From Fimbriiglobus ruber (GTDB taxonomy: Bacteria; Planctomycetota; Planctomycetia; Gemmatales; Gemmataceae), in NCBI RefSeq assembly GCF_002197845.1, contig NZ_NIDE01000014.1, forward strand, positions 1,364,001 through 1,428,000: a stretch of DNA of 64,000 bases, given 5' to 3'. Numbering within the stretch: the stretch's first letter is position 1; every line of letters starts with the position of its first letter. The translations under genes and the position numbers were made by a program. This document shows, piece after piece, positions 58,498-64,000 of this stretch. Below the pieces are notes generated by a model. It was given only the letters and a program-made list of their open reading frames with translations, was not told the DNA's origin and made no database searches.

Positions 58498-61314
58498 ATG
58501 ACGACTTCAAACCGAGCTGCCGACGTTCGCCAACGCACCACTTGGGGCAACCGCTTCCGGTTCTGCGCCCGGGTTCTCGGGCTGACCGGGGCGCTCGCCG
58601 CGCCGGTCGGCTGGGTGCTGGCGGGCGAACCCGCGCCGACGCTCACCGCCTGGGTGACCGGGTCGCCGCCGCCCGTGGCCGCGTGGGGCCAGGAACTTAT
58701 TGGCTGGGTCGGCTCGCTGGGCGAGCGGGTGGCCGACGGCGGGCCGATGGACGCGGCCCACGTCGGTGTGATCCTGTTGCTCGTGGGCGGGGCCGTGGTC
58801 CTGCTCGCGCTACTGGAAGAGTTGCTCGGCGGGCTCTTCCGCGTGACCGGGCGCAAGACCGCGGTCAACACCAACGCGGCCGTCCAGATGGCCCTCGCCG
58901 CGATCCTGCTCGTCGTCGTGAACGCCGTCTCGCTGACGACGTTTAAGCGCTACGACCTGACCCGCGACCACCAGTTCACTTTGGCTCCGGACCTCGTCTC
59001 CGAACTCAAGAAACTCCGGTCCGACAGCCCCACGACCATCGTCGTCCTCCAGAAGCACAAGACCGCGGGGACACTGTCCAACGACCCCGACGCTTACGAT
59101 TACGCGGCCGAGCGGAAGGTGATCGACAAGGTGGAAGACCTCGTCGACCAGCTCCGCGAACTCGGCCCGCGGTTCAATGTGGTCGTGTTGGACGTGCAGG
59201 ACGAGGGCTACGAGCGGGCCGTCAAGCAACTGACCCGCACCCGACCCGGTCTCTCCGACGCCATCCGAACGGCCCCGGAAAACAGCATCTTCTTCTACGC
59301 CGACGGCAAAGTCCGGCGGACCCCGCGGACCGAGGCCGACCAGCTCGCCACGGCCGTCGGTGCCCGGCCGTCTATCGCCGCCGACCCGGACGACGCCGGC
59401 TCGGCGCTCGTTTACCCCGGCGCGGTCACGCGGCTCAGCTTCACCGAGTTCTACCAGCTCGACAAAACCAGTTCCCGCGAGGCCACCCCGACCGAGCGCG
59501 AAGCCCTCGCCCCGCTCGCCGGCGGCCCGGCGTTCGCCCCCGGCGTCCTCGGCAAGGGAAACCTGGTCCTCCTCCCGCGCGGGCGGGAATCCTTCGTCCG
59601 CAAGGTACTCGCGCTCGAAGACCGCAAGCCGCGGGTCGCCCTGGCCGTCATCCACCCGCTACTCACATCTCGCGAGAATTTCGACATCTACTCCGCCGCC
59701 GGGCTGCGGAAATCGCTGGAGGAAAATGGGTTCGAGGTTCAAGACGTGATCCTCAAACGGTGGAATCCTCGCGGGGGGATGCCGACCGCGGCCGTCGATA
59801 CCTACGAAGAGAACGAACTTGAGCGGGCCGAGTCCCGGTACAACCTGCTCACGACCCTCGCCGCCAACCGGGAACAGGGGATCAAGCAACTCTCCGAGGC
59901 CAAGGTCGTCGTCGACAAGGCGCTGGCCGCCAGGGCGTCCGCGAAGACCGACGCCGAGAAGGCGACCCAGCTCGCGAACGCGATCCGGGTACTCCAACGG
60001 TTCGTCCGCTCCAAGATTCAGACCGAGGTGCAAGTCGGCGTGGTTGTCACGTCTCTGACGCAGACGCTCGACGCCTTCCGGGAAGATTACATCGAGATTT
60101 CCAAGCAGCTCGTCGAGGCGACGACTCGTTACCGCGACGTGCTGCGGAACGAGCGGGCCGTCGAGAACCGGCGGATCGTCGACCTGAAGGTCAAGCTCAA
60201 GCAGTATGTGGACGACTGCGACATCCTGATCGTCCCGCGACTCACGGTGATGGACATCGCCCGCGGGGAAATCATTCCGCCGCAGGCCTTTAATCTGAGC
60301 AAAGAGCAAGCCGAGGTCATCAAGGAATTCGTCAAGGCCGGCAAGCCGGTGCTGTTCGCCGTCGGCCCGACCAACGTCGACCGCCGCGGCCCGATCGGCG
60401 AAACGGCCGGGGACGACGTGGAGAAACTGCTCGCGCAGTTCGGGATCGAACTCGGCCGGCAGACGATCATCACCGACCTGGAAGGCCAGGCGATGGCCGA
60501 ACGGCAGAACGAGGCCCTCGTGACGTCCGTGGACGTGCCCGCGCTCGTGTTCGACATGCCGGAGAAAGAGGGCAAGGCGGCCAACCCGGTGACGGCCGCG
60601 TTCCGCGTGACCGCGCGGGCGGTCGACCGGACCCTGGACGTGAGGAAGAGCGGGTACCGCCCCGTCTACCTCATCCCCGGGGCGGCCGCACACCTGCCGT
60701 TCGCGGCGGAAATCGCGTACACCGTCCGCGAGAGCTGGAACGAGGAGAAGCCGATCGCGGAGGAAGACTACATCCCCAAGTTCGAGCCGAGCAAGCCGGA
60801 CGACCCGAAGAGGGGGACGCACGACGAGGAGCGGCGGGGGCCGTTCCCGATCGGGGTGGCCATCGAATCGCCCGTCCCTGTGCAGTGGTTCAGTACTCCG
60901 GCGCCCGCGGACAAGGGGGCGGCCGGCCCCAAACCGGACTTCGACGCCCTGTTTAACACGGCCGCGCTCAGCCTTTCGCACGACGGCGGGCTGTTCGCCG
61001 CCTGCGTGACGCTCACCGCCCAGCAGGTCAAACGGCCGACGGTCCGGATCGTCGCCCTCGGGCACGGCGGGCTGTTCAACGGCAAGCAGCTCGCGCCGGC
61101 GAACGAGACCCTGCTGCTGCACTCGGTCAACTGGCAACTCAAGCGGGACGACCGCCTGCCGAAGGACGTGCCGGACGACGAGAAGTGGCGGTTCCCCCGG
61201 GTCGAGTTGAGCCCGCGGGCGTTCGGCGAGTGGTCGCTCGCTACCCTGCTGGGCCTCCCCGCCCTGACGATTTACTGCGGCCTGATCGCCCTCATGGTGC
61301 GGCGTATTAGGTAG
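58498..61314 (+). CDS. GldG-like ABC auxiliary protein
   Basis: 938 residues from the ATG at 58498; the frame is open upstream inside the permease gene but only by chance. Three N-terminal membrane helices (about 27-45, 80-103 and 127-147) are followed by a large periplasmic part. RYDLTRDHQFTLAPDLVSEL near 151 begins the conserved GldG/IFT-like domain, with DCDILIVPRLTVMDIARGEI, then FVKAGKPVLFAVGPTN near 612. A coiled-coil segment lies about 440-560 (ESRYNLLTTLAANREQGIKQ). A final helix (LGLPALTIYCGLIALMVRRI) ends the protein. Longer than most family members. Confidence 0.85.
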   Translation: MTTSNRAADVRQRTTWGNRFRFCARVLGLTGALAAPVGWVLAGEPAPTLTAWVTGSPPPVAAWGQELIGWVGSLGERVADGGPMDAAHVGVILLLVGGAVVLLALLEELLGGLFRVTGRKTAVNTNAAVQMALAAILLVVVNAVSLTTFKRYDLTRDHQFTLAPDLVSELKKLRSDSPTTIVVLQKHKTAGTLSNDPDAYDYAAERKVIDKVEDLVDQLRELGPRFNVVVLDVQDEGYERAVKQLTRTRPGLSDAIRTAPENSIFFYADGKVRRTPRTEADQLATAVGARPSIAADPDDAGSALVYPGAVTRLSFTEFYQLDKTSSREATPTEREALAPLAGGPAFAPGVLGKGNLVLLPRGRESFVRKVLALEDRKPRVALAVIHPLLTSRENFDIYSAAGLRKSLEENGFEVQDVILKRWNPRGGMPTAAVDTYEENELERAESRYNLLTTLAANREQGIKQLSEAKVVVDKALAARASAKTDAEKATQLANAIRVLQRFVRSKIQTEVQVGVVVTSLTQTLDAFREDYIEISKQLVEATTRYRDVLRNERAVENRRIVDLKVKLKQYVDDCDILIVPRLTVMDIARGEIIPPQAFNLSKEQAEVIKEFVKAGKPVLFAVGPTNVDRRGPIGETAGDDVEKLLAQFGIELGRQTIITDLEGQAMAERQNEALVTSVDVPALVFDMPEKEGKAANPVTAAFRVTARAVDRTLDVRKSGYRPVYLIPGAAAHLPFAAEIAYTVRESWNEEKPIAEEDYIPKFEPSKPDDPKRGTHDEERRGPFPIGVAIESPVPVQWFSTPAPADKGAAGPKPDFDALFNTAALSLSHDGGLFAACVTLTAQQVKRPTVRIVALGHGGLFNGKQLAPANETLLLHSVNWQLKRDDRLPKDVPDDEKWRFPRVELSPRAFGEWSLATLLGLPALTIYCGLIALMVRRIR

Positions 61315-61408
61315 CGGAGCGGTGACACGTGCCGTTCGCGGGCTCGATCCCGGGGCGACGCCCCGGGTCGATTGTAATTCCCTCACCCACACCGACAGAC
61401 ACACGCTT

Positions 61409-64000
61409 ATGCGCTGGCTCATCACGTTGCTGTTGTTGGTCCTGGTGCTGGCCGGCGGGGTCTGGCTGGTCGCCGCGGACCGGGTCCGGTCCGCGCTCGG
61501 CGTCGCCCCCCCGGCGGCCGCGCCGTCCCAGTCGCTCGCCGTCGTCGAGCACACCCTCAGGGCGGACCAGATCCGGGAGATCAAGCTCACCGCCCCAGGC
61601 CACCCGGCGCTGGTCCTGACCCGCGGGGCGGCCGGCACGTGGTCGCAGCCCGGGAACTGGCCGCTGCGGGACGGCGAGGTGGCCGGGTTGGTCAACGCCC
61701 TCACCACGCTCCGCTCCCGGTTCGCGGCCGTCCCGGTCGAGGCCGCCGCCGACACCCTGACGGCCTACGGCCTCGCCCCCACCCAGGACGCGATCGAGGT
61801 TGTCGTTAACCTCTCGTCGGCCGCGGGGAACAAGGCGGTCACGCTCCGCTTCGGCCGCACGCCGGCCGCCCCCGGCGAGCCGGAATTCGCCCGCCCCTGC
61901 TTCCTCCGCGTTGACGACAACTCGGACGTCGTCCGCCTCGGGCCGGACGTCTACCCGGTCCTCGCGCAGTCGCCCGAGGTCTACCGCCGCCGACAGCTCT
62001 TTCCGGACGCCGAGCGGGTGAAGCTCACCGGCGGCGAGCCCCCGCCCAACCCGATGCAGCCCGCGCCCCCCGCGACCGGCCGCGTTCCCCTCCTGGGTGA
62101 CACCGTTGCCGCGGTGAAGGTCGAGTGGGCTGGGATCAAGACGGACTTCCTTCCCCCGGACTTCGGCAAGCCCGAAGCTCCCAAGGGCAGCGGCGGTAAG
62201 TACACCCTGACGCGGATCGACAAGACGCCCGCCCCCGTTCGCTCGGCGGACCGCGAGACGGCCGACCCCGCCCTCCCCGCGGCCCGGCTCGCGACCGCCT
62301 GGGTGCTGGACGCCGAAGTGCCGGACCCGAAGGACAAGGACGGCAAAGCCAAACTCACCGTCCACGACCGCGTCGACCCGGCCAAGCTCCGCACCGTCCT
62401 GACGTCCGTGGCCGACCTGTGGGTGGAAGCCTTCCTCCCCGGCGGGCCGACCGCCGACCGCGGGCTCGACAAGCCCGAGCGGACGATCACCGTCTCCCGC
62501 CCGAATGGGACCGCGGTGACGATCCTGATCGGGAGCAAGGCGCGGGAAACGACCCAGACCGAACCCCCGGCCGCGCCGCCGATGTTCGGCGCCCCGCCCC
62601 CGCCAGCGAAGATTACGACCCAGGTCTACCGCTACGCCAAGTTGAAGGACAACGACACGGTCTTCGAACTGCGGTCCGACAAGCTCGACGACCTGTTCAC
62701 CGACCCGCAGGACTTCCGCGACGCCAGCCTCGCCCGCTTCGAGACGAGCGAAGTGACCGAACTCGTCGTCGCCGTGAAGGGCAAGCCGCCCGTCACGATC
62801 ACGCGGAAGGAAGGCAACAAGACCGCCGAGAAGGACGACGAGCGGCAGGACCGCTGGTACGTCGGCGACGTGTTGGCCGAGACGGGCAAGGTCACGGAAC
62901 TGCTCGACCAGCTCGCGAAGCTGGAAGCCAAGGGCCGCGACAACCTCGTGGACAACCCGGACGCGGCCAAGCTCAAGGAACTCGACATCGACCCGGCGGC
63001 CGGCACCCGCGTGACCGTCGTCGCCCGGGCGAAGGCGGCCGAGGGCGAGACGCCGCCCGCGCCCCGCGCGTACACGTTCGAGGTCGGCAAGGACGACGCG
63101 GAGAAAAAGAAGCTGAACGTCCGCGTGGCGACCGCGAAGGTCGAGACGGACAAGGACGGTAAGCCGGTCGTGAAGGACGGCAAGCCGGTCGAAGTCGCCC
63201 GGACCGAGTGGCCGCGGATCAACCTGGTGGACGACGCGGTGGCGAAGCTGATCGACCGCCCGGCCCTCGCCTACCGCGGCCGCCGGCTCTTCGACACCGC
63301 GGAAGTCAAGCTCGACGCCCTCGCGGTCAAGAAGGACGGCGCCGACCTGTTCGCGCTCGCCCAGAAGCCGAAGCCGGCCACCACCCCGGGCGCGGCCCCC
63401 GAAACCGTCTGGGGCCTGACGAAGCCGGTTCAATCCGAGGCTGATTCCGCCAAGGCGGCGCAACTCACCGGCGACCTCGCGCGGCTCGAAGTGACCGAGT
63501 ATGTGGACGATGCCCCGAAGCCGGAAGACGTGGACAAGAAGTACGGCCTGGCCAAGCCTAAGCTGGTCGTTGACCTCGGCTTCACCGGCCCCGGCGCCAA
63601 GCCGCGGAAGCTGGACGTGGGCGCCACCCGCGAGGGCAAGCCCGAAGTCTACGCCCGACTCGACGGCGGCGGCAGCGTCTTCACCGTGCAAAAGTCGGTG
63701 GTCGATTCGCTCGAACAGGGGGCGGCCGCGCTGCTGCCGCTGCAACTCTGGACGACCACGTCCGACCGCGTGACCGCGATCGACATCCACCGCGGCGAAG
63801 CGGCCAAGAACGAGGCGTATAAGGTCGGCATGGTCGGCACCCAGTGGAAGCTGTCCGGCCCGTTCGACGCGGCCGCCAGCTTCGGCGACGTGCAACCGCT
63901 GCTCGTCGCCGCGTCGAACGTGAAAGCAGAAAAATGCGACAGCCTGACGCCCGACCCGGCCAAGCACGGGCTCGACAAGCCGGCGCTTCGCGTCACCGTG
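61409..64000 (+). CDS. DUF4340 domain protein (cut by window end)
   Basis: At least 864 codons, open to the last base of the window with no stop. An N-terminal signal/anchor helix (LITLLLLVLVLAGGVWLVAA) precedes a periplasmic protein. DUF4340 units are visible: LTAYGLAPTQDAIEVVVNLS near 112, DRGLDKPERTITVSRPNGTA near 350 and KYGLAKPKLVVDLGFTGPGA near 710, each with the xGLxxP word. The gene is 94 bases after the GldG-like gene and on its strand, so it is the fourth gene of the operon. Very long compared with single-unit DUF4340 proteins. An antisense frame over this gene is a shadow. Confidence 0.85.
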   Translation, partial: MRWLITLLLLVLVLAGGVWLVAADRVRSALGVAPPAAAPSQSLAVVEHTLRADQIREIKLTAPGHPALVLTRGAAGTWSQPGNWPLRDGEVAGLVNALTTLRSRFAAVPVEAAADTLTAYGLAPTQDAIEVVVNLSSAAGNKAVTLRFGRTPAAPGEPEFARPCFLRVDDNSDVVRLGPDVYPVLAQSPEVYRRRQLFPDAERVKLTGGEPPPNPMQPAPPATGRVPLLGDTVAAVKVEWAGIKTDFLPPDFGKPEAPKGSGGKYTLTRIDKTPAPVRSADRETADPALPAARLATAWVLDAEVPDPKDKDGKAKLTVHDRVDPAKLRTVLTSVADLWVEAFLPGGPTADRGLDKPERTITVSRPNGTAVTILIGSKARETTQTEPPAAPPMFGAPPPPAKITTQVYRYAKLKDNDTVFELRSDKLDDLFTDPQDFRDASLARFETSEVTELVVAVKGKPPVTITRKEGNKTAEKDDERQDRWYVGDVLAETGKVTELLDQLAKLEAKGRDNLVDNPDAAKLKELDIDPAAGTRVTVVARAKAAEGETPPAPRAYTFEVGKDDAEKKKLNVRVATAKVETDKDGKPVVKDGKPVEVARTEWPRINLVDDAVAKLIDRPALAYRGRRLFDTAEVKLDALAVKKDGADLFALAQKPKPATTPGAAPETVWGLTKPVQSEADSAKAAQLTGDLARLEVTEYVDDAPKPEDVDKKYGLAKPKLVVDLGFTGPGAKPRKLDVGATREGKPEVYARLDGGGSVFTVQKSVVDSLEQGAAALLPLQLWTTTSDRVTAIDIHRGEAAKNEAYKVGMVGTQWKLSGPFDAAASFGDVQPLLVAASNVKAEKCDSLTPDPAKHGLDKPALRVTV

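Noticed and set aside
61307-63967. An 886-codon open frame on the minus strand
   Set aside because: It lies fully antisense to the DUF4340 gene, has Arg/Gly/Val-rich low-complexity composition without domain, and is the usual shadow frame of a high-GC gene.

Overview
The window reads as a piece of a planctomycete chromosome, most like the Gemmata/Fimbriiglobus group (Gemmataceae). The reasons are the high GC content, many secreted proteins with signal or twin-arginine (Tat) leaders, several squalene-cyclase-like alpha/alpha-toroid proteins, secretin-like and HEAT-repeat proteins of a planctomycete style, an LpxA homologue, an IS66-type element and many long palindromic intergenic repeats. This rests on recognising sequence style, not on a database search. 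No rRNA, tRNA or CRISPR array was found.

Region by region. 0-10 kb: a decayed transposase, a secreted caspase/gingipain-like protein, an ADP-ribosylglycohydrolase, a secreted toroid protein, a secreted metzincin, a HEAT-repeat protein, a secreted hypothetical protein and a 218-bp MITE-like element with target duplication. 10-14.5 kb: a same-strand run of small genes (ankyrin, HD-like, small membrane proteins, unknowns), ending in palindromic repeats and a broken gene. 14.5-32 kb: mostly metabolic and envelope genes (LarA-like, acyltransferase 3, LOG-family, two more toroid proteins, LpxA, enoyl-CoA hydratase, two aldo/keto reductases, a DUF885 protease-like protein), then a complete IS66-type element inside a VOC-fold gene and a ParE-type toxin-antitoxin pair. 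32-40 kb: a DUF5131 gene, an orphan type VI TssA, a CAT-fold acyltransferase, an RNase Z and a pentapeptide/channel-like protein with a decayed partial copy downstream. This stretch carries the richest set of inverted repeats. 40-50 kb: a PAS-REC regulator, a polytopic His-rich membrane protein, a Tat-exported thiamine-diphosphate enzyme, a 1.4-kb gene-poor gap, a PARG-type hydrolase, a secretin-like protein and a Tat-exported TIM-barrel protein. 50.5-56.6 kb: a minus-strand glycan cluster (sulfotransferase, NeuD/PglD-like acyltransferase, GNAT, FdtA-like ketoisomerase, DegT aminotransferase, glycosyltransferase 2). 56.8-64 kb: a plus-strand operon of ABC ATPase, permease, GldG-like auxiliary protein and a DUF4340 protein cut by the window end.

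The clearest functional units are the glycan cluster, which probably makes and attaches a 3-amino-3,6-dideoxyhexose with modification, the Gld-like ABC operon and the toxin-antitoxin pair. Many other genes stand alone, as is usual in these genomes. The least explained material is the repeat content: palindromes whose two arms share a locus-specific core, long hairpins starting a few bases after stop codons, and a promoter-to-terminator interval with almost no coding content.
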